In this document: piece by piece, positions 1-16,465 of the stretch
Numbering within the stretch: position 1 is the stretch's first letter
How the letters are laid out: each line of letters begins with the position of its first letter
Assembly (NCBI RefSeq): GCF_030272615.1
Contig: NC_081407.1
Coordinates: forward strand, 267,431,575 to 267,495,574
Length of the DNA stretch: 64,000 bases
DNA from: Cryptomeria japonica
Lineage: Eukaryota; Streptophyta; Pinopsida; Cupressales; Cupressaceae
Direction: 5' to 3'
The notes under the pieces: model-generated
What the model was told of the DNA's origin: nothing
What the model saw: the letters and a program-made list of their open reading frames with translations, nothing else
Database searches by the model: none
Program-made: the position numbers and the translations under genes

Positions 1-3195
<3,195 letters not shown>

Positions 3196-3756
3196 TAAGA
3201 AAACTGATTCAAGAGCTCAATAGGGAAAGAATCAAGAAGAAAACCCTATATCCTTGCTCAGATACAACGAAAAAGAGGAGAGGAGGCTATGAGAAGAAGC
3301 CCCCCGAAGATCCGGAGAGATAGATAGGACCTGCCCATAGAAAGAGCCTCTTGGAGGCCAATTTTAGAGTAGCCTATCAGGACGAGACCTGATGAAACCT
3401 TAAAAAACGACCCCCACAACCGGTTATCATGAACTGGGAAGCGGAAATCTGGTTGTCGGAACATTGAAAAACTGCCACGACCGGTTTTCGGTTGTGTTGT
3501 ACCGGAACTTTGATACCGGTATGTTGTCCTCGTGACTGGTTCATAAAAGAAAAGCCTCCATTACTGGTGCTAGCTGACAGGCCAAGAAGATGGCTCTGTT
3601 GCCGGTTATGATATACTAGTGGAAATAAACGCATAAACCAACACCAGTAAACAAGAGGCAGACAAATTTTTTTGGGTCATACCGGTTGCCATCAGATTTT
3701 CCACCCATCAAAAAAGGAGCATATTCTAAGTAGCAAAAAACAAAACTAGAATAACT

Positions 3757-4542
3757 TTACTCGTCCATGACAGCATCCTCCTGGGTCTGAATTACAAGGG
3801 CTTTGAAGGCGGGCAGAAAGGAGGTAGTCCATCCCATGGCTTCATCCTGCACCGGTGCATTGAGGTTTGGCACCCTATTTGTAGCCCGTCCCCTTTCCAC
3901 AGGTTGCGAAATTGGCAAACTGGGATCAACATTTTCTATTTCCAGAATCACCATGAGATCCCCAACTTTAATTTTGACTCTGTGCAGAATGTGGTCATCC
4001 AATTGTCTGCCAAATTGATGCAGGTCATTCTTCACATGGCGGAAATTTTTCCATTCGAGGGCATGTTTTATTCGGTCATAAAGTACCATGTAAGCATGGT
4101 TGGATTGAATAAAGTGACATTGAAAGAGGGCCCCAAGGAGAGTCGACCCCTGCCATAGATTATATTTTACTAGGGCTTCATGGAATGAGGTCGGTGCAAG
4201 CACATCTTGTCTTACCAACTTAAAGAACACTAGTTCAAGTAGAGGAATAGATTGCAAGAGATCTAGAGCATTTGACAGAAAAGAACTGAGAAGTTGATAG
4301 GGATAAAGAATCCTTTTGGCTTGAGGGGATAAAATCTCCTCATCGATGAAGTCTTTGACAGCTCTTCTCAATTGTGGATTGTGCAAAAGAAAAAGTTGGC
4401 CGACGTCCCTGTCATTGATGTATCCATGAAAAGCTGCCGAAGGTTCTGAAATTTGCACTAAAACCCGATCGTTCCATGGCATATACTCCCAATGCATTTG
4501 CCTGCACCCTACGCAAGAGCCATTCTCCACATTGCAGAGCAC
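3757..4542 (-). CDS. Unrecognised ORF downstream of LINE RNase H
   Basis: An open frame of up to 261 codons on the minus strand. The most upstream possible start is GTG; the first in-frame ATG is at about residue 17 (near 4,494). I do not recognise the family. The N-terminus holds a CxxC pair (SCVGC) close to an HWEYMPW stretch. The middle is leucine-rich and probably helical (residues about 60-190), and the C-terminal 50 residues are proline- and charge-containing and probably disordered. It lies about 375 bp downstream of the RNase H frame of the same LINE remnant, so it may be a third ORF of that element or a captured host fragment. Its uninterrupted length in such AT-rich DNA supports past coding. 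Confidence 0.5.
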   Translation of the reverse strand: MLCNVENGSCVGCRQMHWEYMPWNDRVLVQISEPSAAFHGYINDRDVGQLFLLHNPQLRRAVKDFIDEEILSPQAKRILYPYQLLSSFLSNALDLLQSIPLLELVFFKLVRQDVLAPTSFHEALVKYNLWQGSTLLGALFQCHFIQSNHAYMVLYDRIKHALEWKNFRHVKNDLHQFGRQLDDHILHRVKIKVGDLMVILEIENVDPSLPISQPVERGRATNRVPNLNAPVQDEAMGWTTSFLPAFKALVIQTQEDAVMDE

Positions 4543-4917
4543 TGAGATACTTCAAAAATTTAAAAGATTTCAAAAATTCCACTGAGAACTATGTATATAA
4601 AAACAGGCTGGTTCCATTTATAGACAAAAATTACCATCTCAAAGTGAAATAAATGATCGGATTTTAGGATCATGTTTGTGATTCTTGCATTAATTGTGAC
4701 CATAATGCAGTTGAGAGGATGTGTGAGAGGCCTAAGTCTGTTTTGCCCCGTGTGAAGTGACGTTATGAAAATCCCAGAGTACTTCGCACTAAAATTTCAT
4801 TCATACCATCTACAAAATGCATTTAAAAGCATAAAAGCTAGTGTCCTGTCACCCTTCTTGTTCATAGGCACCGGTTAAATGCTTGCATGCGAGTATTTAT
4901 TAGGAAGTATTTTGTGA

Positions 4918-5493
4918 TTAGAGTGTTGTACTTTCCTTTTGTACCAATTCAAGCAATTTGGGAAAAGAAGACAGTTTAGTGGGAATTGCAACCAACTCAA
5001 CTGAAATGCCATCACAGTCCATATTTGCTAATATGTCAGGAATGGAGTTGCCCTCTCTTAATGTGTGACTAACAATGTAGTCCGAAAAAGTGTCGAGAAG
5101 ATCCAAGGTGTGCTTTAAAATATACGATAAATGTCAGGTCTTAGATCTTTTCGAGGTAATTGAATTGATAATAACTAATGAATCCCCTTCAATGTGTATA
5201 TTGGAGAAGCCACACTTCCTTGCTAACACCAAACCAGCTAGTAAGACATTTGCCTCCGCCAAGTTATTTGTACCCAGAGGGATGGGTGAAGCTTGGAAAG
5301 CATACATTTTGCCAAATTGATCTCGAATGCAAACTCCAATTCCCAACTTCCCTATGTTTCCACGGGAAGAGCCGTCAAAGTTGATCTTAAAGAAATTAGG
5401 TGTTGGGGGTACCCATTTTATGGACGACCTATCTCTTACATGAGCTGAGGACCAGTTTGGGGGAGTCCTTATTGGCAAAAAATACCGTTCCAT
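4918..5493 (-). pseudogene. RNase H domain of LINE ORF2 (broken by one stop)
   Basis: Two open stretches (5,134-5,493 and 4,918-5,106) lie in the same frame, separated by a TGA near 5,130. Together they form a complete plant-type RNase H fold. The catalytic acidic residues are visible in order: Asp in INFDGSS, Glu in NLAEANVLL, Asp in IEGDSLVI, and the last Asp in REGNSIPDILANM. The domain would remove RNA from the RNA/DNA hybrid during reverse transcription. The sequence just upstream (WDKVIAKSWNGIF-like) resembles the inter-domain end of a plant LINE ORF2. The domain alone could also be annotated as a generic RVT_3 RNase H; the downstream ORF and truncation favour a LINE. Confidence 0.8.
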
Positions 5494-5535
5494 GATTTTG
5501 CAATTACCTTATCCCACCGCGTAAATGACTGGATG

Positions 5536-8500
5536 TCCTTATCAAATAATCAATTAATCAAATAAATCAAACTCAATAAATTAAACTTCAATAATTAATC
5601 CAAATTATTAAATACCATACTGTATGATGAATTAATTCATATATTAATAAATCACATTAATCCAATTATTAATTAAATAGTAAACATGCACACGCATCAC
5701 CTCAAGCAACCCGACAAAGGGTCAAATCCAACTCAAGACACTAACCACCAACTTATGCCACAACATAACTGACAAGGTCAACAATTAATCCTAGAGTATG
5801 AGAGGGAAACACGTGCCATCTCCAACAACTTTCCATTGGGATAGGACATGCTCAGACCTATGAGACCAGGTGGAGTCGATGTTCAGTACCTGCAATCCTG
5901 CAATCACCACTAAAACACAATACGATACATATACAACATATATACATCATGATAAGTAGGCAAGTGAAAAGAGAATCGCAACACCATATCATGCTCGCAA
6001 TGAGTGATAAGGCATCGTCCCTTTCACGAAGACAGTCACACAATATCAACATCAATGCATCACATGAATTATAATCAAGAAATAGGGGTCAGAACTATCA
6101 TAACATCATAAATCTTATAGTCCACATAGGAATATCAAGTACATATAATCCATCTAATGTAAATCCATTCATCAAATAATCCAAAATGTATCATCAATCA
6201 TATAAATCATCCAATCACCATGAGTCATATCAAATATCCATCATCACCCATAAGCATCTAGAGTCTGAATAAGATCATAAGTATCGATCAAATATCATCA
6301 AAATATCAATGATAAGTCTAGATAGGTCTATCAAGGCATAAATCAAAATGTGAGTCTAGGAGGGACACTACATATGATTGAATTTGTATATTATATTATG
6401 AGACCTATGTGTTGTTTAGTTTTGTAGAATAATTGTACTTATTTTTTGAATGAATAACTTAGATGTGGGTCATCTATAACCATCAATATTTTAGTGTAGA
6501 TGTAGTTCTATTTAGGGGCCTAGTTTTGTCACCTAGTTTATTGGTTTAGCTGTCAATATTAAGTTCAGAGAAGGTGCTACCTCATATAATTATTTTGTGG
6601 GACCTAAATTTGTAGCCTATATGTTACAAACATATAATACTTAGTAGGAATTTGATGTAGGTGCATTTGGTGGTGATCGTGGTGTCATAGATGTTCCTCA
6701 TACACTTGGAGCTTCAGAACAATGTAGCTATTCATGCAAATACATTGGGTCTTGATCACGATTTCACAAATGTTCCTTGCATGCTTAGAGATTTTGCATG
6801 ACATGGTTGTTATGTGAATTATTTTTTATTGTGTTAGATTGATTCTTGATTGCAAGTGGTGGTTTATCTTCTTGGTTTGGAGATGTATTTCTACTTTATT
6901 CTTTGAAGCTACCAGTGTTGTAGTTTAGTGTGTGTGGACAATGAGTGGTCTTTATTTATGAGATCATTTTTACAATGTCTTGTGTAGCTTGGTATCAATA
7001 TTTAGTGTGAGATTTGGAAATGACGTGGATTCATCATCTAGGGATGTATGATCTTTTACAATGGTTGTTGGTGTCATAGAGGAGCTCTTGGATCTTATTT
7101 CTCATATGCAATGATATTTATTTAATATATTGAGTTCCATTGATAGGAGATGGTTAACTTCATGTGATTTGAAGATGTCGACTCTTAGTACTAACGAAGG
7201 ATCTTAGAGATTTTGGTTGAGGTTTCAATAATAATATTTTAATTTGACAAACAATATTTAGTTTACAAGATGGATGTTACTATGCCATCTTGTACTCTTG
7301 ATTATTGATTAGTGTGTTGAAATGATACAATTGATATTAGGAGAAAATATGTTCATTTGGGACATATTATATTATTTTGATATGTAGATCACACTATCAT
7401 GGTTAGTCCCTAACTCTATAGTTAGTGAGTTAGTGGTGATTTATGATAATTTGATTAATGAGTTGATCATTTTGTTTGTGATATTATAGCTATGATGGTG
7501 TTTTATTGGATTTTTATTAGCATGATGTGACCAATTGTTCAGCTATTTTATATTTAGGTAAGGGTAGAGATGTCTTGTTCTTGAATATTATGTTTTGAGA
7601 TGATTACTCTTTAATAAAATTTAAGAAAAAAAAATTGAAGATCTTACATTTGAGTTAGATGTGTGCTTACATGAAATTGTTGATGAGATTCCTAGTAGAG
7701 AGAGCAATTGTGGCTTGACGTGGCGAGGAGGAATAATCTCATTCCCCACTCTTTGTCTCTCCAATTGTGAACTATCTAATAGGTATTTCCTAACTTATTT
7801 TTAGAAACATTTTTTCAATGCTTTATTTTCTCATGGGAATGAATCTTGAGCTTTGGATGTTAGTTCTAGAGGGTTTTTTTGAGGATTTTTTACCGTGGTT
7901 TATTTTTATTTTATCTCCTTATAAATATGAGTTTATTATGAAGATAATTTTGATGAGTTTAAAAGATGGTTTTGGGTTTATTCCCTTGATTTTGGAATGG
8001 ATATTTGTTTTTATCTTCCTTCAATTTCAAAGACATACATTATGGTTGATCTTTTGATCCATGTTATATATTTGATCTTTGATTTCAATGGTTGGATGTT
8101 GATAAGGCATTTTCATTTGGGGTTTTATGAAGGAGATATTCCTTGTAACAACTTGAGCACTTAAAGATGTTGGTAGAAGGAGACACTACATGGTTTTAAT
8201 TTACAATCAGCCTCTTTATGGTCTTATGTTTCTTCTTTGAGGTTTGTGTTTACATGGAATTGAAGTTGAGGTTTATGTGGAGCTATTGTGATCATTGTGT
8301 TTGTGGTAGTGTGTTGTTATTCTACTTTGCTATTTTTAGTAACAATATGGAGGCTCTTTAATTTCTTTCATTTATTAATTTTGGAGAACTTGGGAGAGAT
8401 ATGGATACTAGTGGATAGAGAGTTATGTTGTAGTGGTTTGCTTTGTAGGTTTATATATCTTAATGGATTTTCCTTGATACTACACAATATTGATGATATT

Positions 8501-9164
8501 TGCTACACCTTCTATGTGAGTTCTATTGATATACTTTGGATGAATTGATTTATTTTAGATAAATGATAATACCCATGCAATGATAGTTACAATTTGTATA
8601 TGTATCCTTTTATTGGATATTCTCATTATATTATGGTATTGAGAGTCTTAAGGTTTTTCATATCATGCTTATGTGTTGTTACCTTGGAGGACTTTTTTAT
8701 GTAGAATAGTGTATATACATGGACTTATAGTTGTGCATTGAGTTGGATGTGTTGATTGAATAATGTTTACCTATTATGATGAATACATCTTGGTTTTGGG
8801 GTATGGTTAGTTGGATATGTTAGCAACTAGGTGTGGTTGTTATTCCAACTATGGCAATTAATTCTTGATAGATACTTAAGCCTATTTTTACTAGTGAATT
8901 TAGTGTTTGTGTTTGGATAGTAATTTGAGGAAAGATTTATTCTTCTATGTGAAAATTATTGTGTTAGATTAGATCTTATCTTTTGTGAATTAGAATGATG
9001 GGGGATGCAAGGATTCTTGTTTTGAGGTGGTGGTCATCTTTGTTATTATTGTAATATATTGATGTAACACATGAATCACTTGGGTGTCTTTATGGTACAT
9101 GTTTGCTTTAGGAATTGTTCCTTGATATTTAAGTTTACTTTTGACCCCTTATACAATGTAACAA
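5536..9164. other. Gene-free AT-rich tract
   Basis: About 3.6 kb with no recognisable coding sequence. The first 0.8 kb is rich in short AATCAATTAAT-type words. The remainder is T/G-rich on the plus strand, with two hydrophobic open frames (7,818-8,057 and 8,288-8,548) that lack any motif and read like compositional artefacts. It may be the decayed interior of a plus-strand LTR element ending at about 9,176, but I could not recognise any protease, RT or integrase motif. Confidence 0.35.
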
Positions 9165-9176
9165 CAAGTGGGCGAA
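9165..9176 (+). other. Possible polypurine tract before an old LTR
   Basis: The sequence CAAGTGGGCGAATG followed by TGTTATAAAAATG resembles the polypurine-tract/LTR junction of plant Copia elements (a purine-rich AAGTGGGxGAATG followed by TGTT). No matching upstream LTR was found in the window, so this is a weak, pattern-only call. Confidence 0.25.
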
Positions 9177-12100
9177 TGTTATAAAAATGTGTGTTGTACA
9201 CCTTGCATTATTCTTATGATATAAAATAAATATCTAATTATATGATGCACCTAGGGAATCTACAGATGTATGAATCACATGGGATAGACATTATTAAGGA
9301 TAGTTTGTATGTTTTGTGTAACCTTGAGATAAATATTTAATGTGGGTTGCATATTGAAAAAAATACTTAATATTAGGAGAAATTAGTACCAAAAGAGAAA
9401 AATTAGTGCCAAAAAAGTAAATGAGGGGGGCATGGCTTTGTAAGCTCATATTTTTTGAGTTACATTGTTTATGTAATACCACTTTATGGATTTGTGCAAT
9501 CTTACTACAATAAAATTAAGCACATGAGTGGCTATTGAGGTGGGCTATGATAGCCTTAGGCTTGTTGGTTAAAGTTGGTTGAGCATATCATGTAAGTTAC
9601 ATATGTGAGGAGATGAAGAATGGATTGGATGTATGATTACATGATTCTCATTTAAATTTTCACATGGAGTACACTCAGGGAGCTTGATGCTTTAGAAGCC
9701 TTGCATAGAGAGAGAAAATTTATTGTAACTTTTGTTAATGAGATATTACATTGAGTATGTGAGTGCTTTTGGAGGTTAAATGTCTTAAAGGTACATCTTG
9801 AACCATCTTGATGGACTTCTTGTCTATTATTTTACATTTTGGATTCTAAATAATTGCTACCATATTTTTCTCCCTTTGTCTTGTGAAAATAGTTTATTAT
9901 GGTTGTAAATTTCCTTTCAAGGTTTGCATTTCCATAGTTAAACTTAGTGTTAGATCTCTTTGGTTACTTGAAGCATCACATGTGAGATTACCCTTATGAG
10001 GTTGTTTCGTATTCTATCAAAATAGCAAGCCAATGTTTCTTATTGCTAATCTTTTGGTCTAAGTGCACATGGTTTAGAACTATTTAACATTATACCTTAA
10101 TCAAGTACCAATAATAAGCCAATAGTAAACATAAAGAGTATATATGAAGGTGGATGATGATATAGATAGAGATGTTGTGTTGAGTTTGCAAAATTGTTAG
10201 AGATATATGTATGAATGTTTTGTCCTATTTTTTATTCAAAGTGATTATATAGTGCTAAAATTATGTAGGGATTATTATTTAGATACGTAACCCTAGACAC
10301 ATCATTTTGAATGTTTGGCATCTACATTGATGGACAATGGTCAAATCTCAAGATTGTGGCTTTGGAATATTAGAATTCAAATTTTAATAGCAATTGATAT
10401 GATCATGCTAGCTATCCTATCCAAGGAATAGCTTGTCGAGAGAAAAGATAGGATCGTTATTGTGATCTTGTCTAAAGTGAATAAATTGTTGAGAGTGAGT
10501 TAGATAAGCTTTGAGTAAAATGATGTGACATATTTTAATTCTACAATAGATCTTGGATTAATGAATAGACCAAAATAATTAAAATATTCATTAGAATCAC
10601 ATATCTAAGATATTAACCCAAAATAGAATGAAATAAAATATAAAATTATTAAAATATGGAATTTGTATTCTACAAAAGCATTGAATGATTTATACTATTA
10701 AATATCTTACAATTCTTAACAAAATACATTAACATGTTACATGCTTACAAATTTAAAATTTGAATCCTTAACATTTTAAATAAGGAAAGATTACTTATTA
10801 TTAAGAGTGAATTAATATCATAAATTACCACAAAGATGAAGAATATTTGTATTTTGAACATTTTGTATTTATCAATAATATATTTCTATTTATAACAATT
10901 GTTTTTTTGATATATATCATACAATGAAAATATGTTAAAAAATTAAATCTTAATATGAAATAACTGTAAATTGATTAAATATTGTCAATAAAACCACATT
11001 AGAAACAACATGTTAAAACCAAACTTCTAATATAATAATTAGAAAGAATTGAAAGAATACTAATCAAGACTAAACAAACATTAACACAAAAATTAAAAAA
11101 TATTAAAGAGCCCATAAAACAAATTACACAAACTATATTCTCTTAACCAAAATAATTGTTTCATAGTTTTCTTGGGAAAAGGTGAGAAAAGCATTTTATT
11201 CCTTACAAGTTGTAAATTATAAGTTGTCGTTATATAATGTCAAAATTAGGTGGGAATGTTACATTCGTCCTTTCATATAAATACAAAACATGAATGATTA
11301 CACATACCAACAAGTCAAAAACTCAGCTAAAAGCAAATGAACTTTATTGGCATGGGAATTTTATTTGTCAAAATCAGCTTAAAGCAAATACAACTTTATT
11401 AAACTAAGTTGAATGCATCCAAACAACAAGGGACCAAGGCAAAAGTGGAAATCTACATCAAGCTCACCTTATAGATATTTATAATTAAAAAATATTTGTA
11501 TTTTTTATTAATTATTAATTTTTTTTAGGGTTTATAACTGTGTGAGGTGGGAATGAAGCAATGGTTCTATCCTTTAATAATTATAGATGGAAGGTTTCGA
11601 ACATAAGGAGGTGGGAATGAATCAATGATTCTATCTTCTTATAGTCTATTTTTTTATAGTGTATCTCTCAATGGATATCTCTCTATAATCTATCTCTCAA
11701 CGACTATGGATGGAAGGTTTCAAACGTTAAGAGGTGGGAATGAATCAATGGTTTTATCTCTTTGGGTGAAGGTGAGTCTCTCTCTCTATCTTTAAGTCAA
11801 TAGAAACATTCCAAGCTTGGTTTCAAGTAGCTATTTATTTAGGTTTTACTATTACAATTTTAACAATACCTAAAAAATTATGTAAATTTTAACTTGTGTA
11901 CAAAGGATAGTTTGGATTTTTTTATAGGAGAGAGGGTTTGATAAGTGTGTGTTCTAGTTTCATTGATATAAATTGCAATTCAATTGAACGTTGAAAGTAA
12001 AAATTTATAGCCAATAATGGTAATAATTTTTTTTTTACTTAACCATTATTATGACCTATCAAATTTATGGCAGTAGTATGTATTTTGTTGAGGTATCATA

Positions 12101-12630
12101 CCAGACCCAAAAAATGGTTCAACCAATAGTTGGACATTAGGAAATAGTAGTTATGAATCAAGTCATGTTTTGTTGATGAGTCAATATGTCATCTCATGAT
12201 TTATATATTTTTTTATCTTATGCGTATGTTTTATTCAATCATCAATATTAAGTGTTCAACTATTACACCTCCTTTCACAACCAGTAGTGTTAAATTAGCA
12301 CTTGCACCAAAAGGAGGTGCAATGGTTACACCAATAGCAAAATATACTTTGAATAATTTATAGGATGGTGCAAAAATCGTACAAGGTAAAAATTGCCTTT
12401 ACTAATAACAAATATTCATAATATAAATGAACTTATTTTGGAATCTGAAAAACTAAACATGAACATATGGAATTTGAAAAAAAAAATTAAGAAATAAGAA
12501 ACTAATTTTAAGCAACGTTTGAAAGACTTACTAATTTTAATGTATCATAATTAGAAACAATTTTTTCTCAATTATTTTTAAATAGTATATTTACATCACC
12601 AAAAAAAATGATACTTAATAATTTCACGCA
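9177..12630. other. Gene-free AT-rich tract
   Basis: Very A/T-rich sequence without recognisable genes. It may begin with a decayed LTR (see the possible polypurine tract just upstream). Words around 11,540-11,760 (variants of GAGGTGGGAATGAA followed by CAATGGTTC/TATC) recur three times, suggesting an old, degenerate tandem repeat. Nothing else could be supported. Confidence 0.35.
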
Positions 12631-14023
12631 ATTGTTGTTTGCCATATATTGAAATTTTTTTGGTTTATCTAGGCCAATTTTAAAATCATAAAATGATATT
12701 TTTTTGGTTTATCTAAGCCAATTTTAAAATCATAAAATGATATTTAATTTATTTTTTAATTCATAGAGCCATTTTTTATTTGCATACATTTCCCTCCAAA
12801 TTTCAGATTTAATTTTTTCTTATTAACATAACTAAAGAGATATTTTTTTTTTATGCACTAATATTATGATTGGCTTCTAGAACATGTTATTTATTTGGGG
12901 ATGCATAATGTTCTATTTGGGGATGCATGTATTAAGCTATCATGATAGATTTATCATAGTGCTTTATTATATTGTCATTTGTATGTGTATTAGGATTATG
13001 GATTATGTACATTGATATTGAATTATTTGGATAGGATGATTTTATGATTTATTCGATGTTGTATCTAATTGGATTATTTTGTAGTGATTTGTCTATTATA
13101 TATGTGGAGTAGGTACACTTGACAAGTGAATTGAAAGTGGAGTATTGATAGTTCAATGAACATTGTTCAACATCTAGCTAGAGTAAAATTGATCCACCTC
13201 TCCAAAAACAATAGCTATTAAAAATCTTTATCACCTCCAAGATCTTGAAAATTGGATTAGAATTGCGTTTTATTTCTTAGTTGGCTTATGTGGTTTGTTT
13301 GATCAAGAAGGCCTTTTGTAGTTTGAAATTCTATATAAATTGAATGGATGATTTTTGGAACTTTGTTTTTTCCTTTTTCCTTTTTTGTGTGCTTTAAATT
13401 AACTCTAGTATAAACTAAATTCCTATCTATGTATAGATTTATAAATATGTTGTCTTAGATGGACAACTCTTGGTCTTTATGTTGAAACCTTAAGAATTTA
13501 ATTTAAAACTATAGTAAAATGGTCAACTTTGTTCAATTATTAACACAATGGATGCAAGACTTGAAGGATTTTACTAAATTGTGAAAAATACATCAAATTA
13601 TTGTATTACACACAAATTTAATGCACTATAGAAAATTCAATTAAGCTATTTTTTATTTAGTGTTCATAGAATTAATTCAAAAAATTTAAAATAAGAGCGA
13701 GTTAAAACACCACACCATTCAAGGAAGAAAAATTTTAGAGATGATAATATCTTTATTAATTTTCAGTATAACGGATTTTAACAAGAATTCTACACTAAAA
13801 GCATGATCCCCTTCTTGAGGATTTTCTCTCTATCTACTACTATTACCTAAAGAACTAATTTTTCATAGATTGAAAATTATTTTTTGAGAGAAAGATCCAA
13901 AGATTTTACAATATACAACGATTACTTATATAGAAGAAGAAAATAAGAATGGCTAATTTAGAGTAGGATTATAATGCCCATGTAGTTTCTCTATGCCTAG
14001 AGTATCCATTGAAAAGCACAACT

Positions 14024-14396
14024 AGTTAGAAATATTGTTGTCATTGCACCAAAAGATCAACTTGTTAATGCTCGATATGACCACTAGACTTATAGAATCC
14101 ACGAGAGGCGGTTAAGCCATGTCACAAACCCAAGTGTTGCATTGCACAACACAAGGAGGCCAAGGCTCCCACCTTTCAACAATCCCCCCAGCGTAAGTGA
14201 GGAGGTTTGAACCTATGACCCAAGCTCTGATACAACTTGTTAAAAGTATAGTTGTTGTTGCACCAAAAGATCAACTTGTTAATGCCTGATACAACCACTA
14301 GACTTGTAGAATCCACAAGAGGCGGTTAAGCCATGTCACAAACCTGAGCATTGCACTACACAACATAAGGAGACCAAGGGTGCACACCTTGCAACA
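14024..14396 (-). mobile_element. TRIM-type miniature LTR retrotransposon (copy 1)
   Basis: Two direct repeats of about 158-159 bp (14,024-14,181 and 14,238-14,396) flank only about 56 bp. The interior has a primer-binding-site complement at 14,224-14,235 (one base off GCTCTGATACCA, the complement of the initiator-Met-tRNA site) next to the right repeat, and CAATCCCCCCAGC at the left repeat, a polypurine tract on the minus strand. The target-site duplication CAACT lies at 14,019-14,023 and 14,397-14,401. It has no coding capacity and would need enzymes from another element. The first bases of the left repeat are mutated from the expected TG. An orthologous copy lies at 30,166-30,539. Confidence 0.9.
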
Positions 14397-14628
14397 CAAC
14401 TTACATCCTATTAATAGGTTTTTTATTTTTAATCTTCAATTATTACATGCACTAGTATTATAAAATATCCATATAAAATTTTATATCACTACTTAACATG
14501 CATAAACCATAGGAATCCAATTTTATAAAGAGAATAGATCATATTTATATCCAATTTAATTTTGCATGAATAAAATAATTTTAAATAAATTAATTAAATT
14601 TAAAAATATAAGTTATGTATAACCTAAC

Positions 14629-16290
14629 TTGGGCAAACAGAGTCGGATTTTCGAAAACTTTATATCGTCTGAAAGCTCTTTTCGATCTCTCTTCGGATCT
14701 GGAGGTTTGATCTTCTAATTTTTATTTTTTGATGGTGTTTTTTTTGCTATCAAAGCCAGAAGTTCTTTTTTGCACTCCAGGAAACATATCTTGAGCATCC
14801 GGACTCCATTTTTGGCACATGAGATATCGTTGGAAAGTTGGTTTTGTGCACTTTACAATGGTATGGGTCTTCTTTCCAAATTCTTCTCTAGGTACATTTT
14901 ATTTAGTGTTTTTCATTTATGCACTCTGGTGAATATCTTGGATGTTTTCAGCTTCTAGGATCCTTTTCTTTATGTGGGATGACTCATCTTTGGCTATGAT
15001 TTCTGTATTTCCAGCCGTTTGTCTTTTTTTAGCATTGTCTACATCATTTTGTAAGCATTTCCTTTTTTTGCAAACGCACTGAGATAAAGTGCCACTATGC
15101 CTTGCATGCTTGGGATCTTGCACATCTTGTGCCTTATTGTACTCGCACTCCATTATAAAGTGTCCTGGGGGATTTGATGTTTGCCTTTGTTTGCCATCTA
15201 TCTTTGTCAACTGAGCGTTCCTTCCACGATATTAGCCTCATGATGTGTGTCAAGTGAGTGTTCCTTCCACAACATTAGCCTCATGATGTGTGTCAAGTGA
15301 GTGTTCCTTCCATGACACTAGCCTTTATATGTGTTTGTACTTTCTGCTGCACTCTGGATGTTCCTAGTTCTTCGTCATGCAATTTTTCTTGGCATTCAGT
15401 TTTAGTGTACCTGTCACCTCTCCCTTGTCAACATTATGAGGGGGTTTCTCTTGTTGGTTGTTGGTTATAATGCTTCCTTGGTTCGTTGAATAATCTCTTC
15501 AGGCTTGGTGTTTTATGTCATATGTATCTTCGAGCTCAGTTGTTTGCCATCTGATTTAAGTAGTGTTATTTGGGGGCACTCATGCAGATTGCAGTCTTCT
15601 CTACCTGATCATCTTTTATTTCAATGGAGGTTCTTCAAATCGATAGTTATTCTTCGATAGTGTTTGTAGGTTCTTCATGCTTCAGTGATTCTTCTACTCT
15701 TCTTTTGTTCCTATCTTTTGGAATATTCTTGTTTGGAGGCTTCTTCAGTCCTTCTCTTCCTTTTTCCATCTCTTTTTGGAGTAGGGTTTTTTCCCACGTG
15801 GTTTTCTCTATTTCTCCGGTTCATAGAGATTTGGTTGTGATTGGGTACCTCATCAGGCCTTGTTGTCGGGACCCAAATTTTCCTTCATCATGTAGTTGCA
15901 TTTTGCTTCATGCATTTAGTTTTTTAGCTACTCCCTAAGTTCATCTTAAGGGAGGGTGTTAGAGTTAACATGTATTATCTAATAATTATTTATTTAATTA
16001 TTAGTCTATTATACTTTACGCTTAAGCTAAACTTAGGCATTTAATAATATGGTAGGTATTTAATAATTATTCTAATTATTAAATACACATTATCCCTTCA
16101 GGGTTTCTTTAGGGTTACTAATACCCTTTTATAAAGATTGTATTGTACCTTTTTCTTAACTGATTCCCTCTCTGAATGATAATCTTCTTCTTTAGAGCCA
16201 TTTTTTTTGCCTCCATTCTTCTCTTGTGACAGGTATTTTGCTTGCAAGTGTTCTTGGGATCTCTGAAGTTGTATTTTCTCAACTTCTTCA
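14629..16290 (+). mobile_element. Family D LTR-element 3' fragment (D1)
   Basis: An insertion relative to copy 2, where CCTAAC joins directly to ATAACAATG near 30,772. It starts in internal sequence (GGGCAAACAGAGTCGG) and runs to a 334-bp 3' LTR (15,957-16,290, TGTTAGAG to TTCTTCA), preceded by the polypurine tract AAGGGAGGG. There is no 5' LTR and no recognisable gag or pol. The internal start matches the reverse complement of D2 near 24,700-24,730, so D1 and D2 are overlapping parts of one family in opposite orientations. ORFs inside (15,624-15,938 plus, 14,917-15,210 minus) have no recognisable domain. Confidence 0.7.
15957..16290 (+). repeat. 3' LTR of D1
   Basis: It begins TGTTAGAGTTAACATG straight after the purine run AAGGGAGGG and ends TTCTTCA, giving TG...CA termini. 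It has the same layout as the 369-bp LTR of D2 (25,720-26,088, minus strand), with a similar start (TGTTAGAGT) and a shared AGGGTTT...AGGGTT core. Confidence 0.75.
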
Positions 16291-16465
16291 ATAATAATGA
16301 TTCTTTTGACTCAAAATATGAAATTCAAATTCTCAATTTGTTATAGATTTCTATTTTTCCAATCACCCTTTGAATTGATAATCTATGAAATATTTTTAAG
16401 AAAAATCAAACTATTGTTTCATTTCTACTAGGTATCTTTGTATTGCATTAAAACAAAGTTATAGT
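16291..16465. other. Shared flank left of element B1
   Basis: No gene. This short tract (AATGATTCTTTTGACTC to AAAGTTATAGT) is matched at about 30,773-30,946 beside element B2. The shared flank shows that B sat in this place before the block was duplicated. Confidence 0.7.

Noticed and set aside
7818-8548. Hydrophobic frames resembling small membrane proteins
   Set aside because: T-rich DNA produces Phe/Leu/Ile-rich frames by composition; no start context, motif or conservation could be seen.
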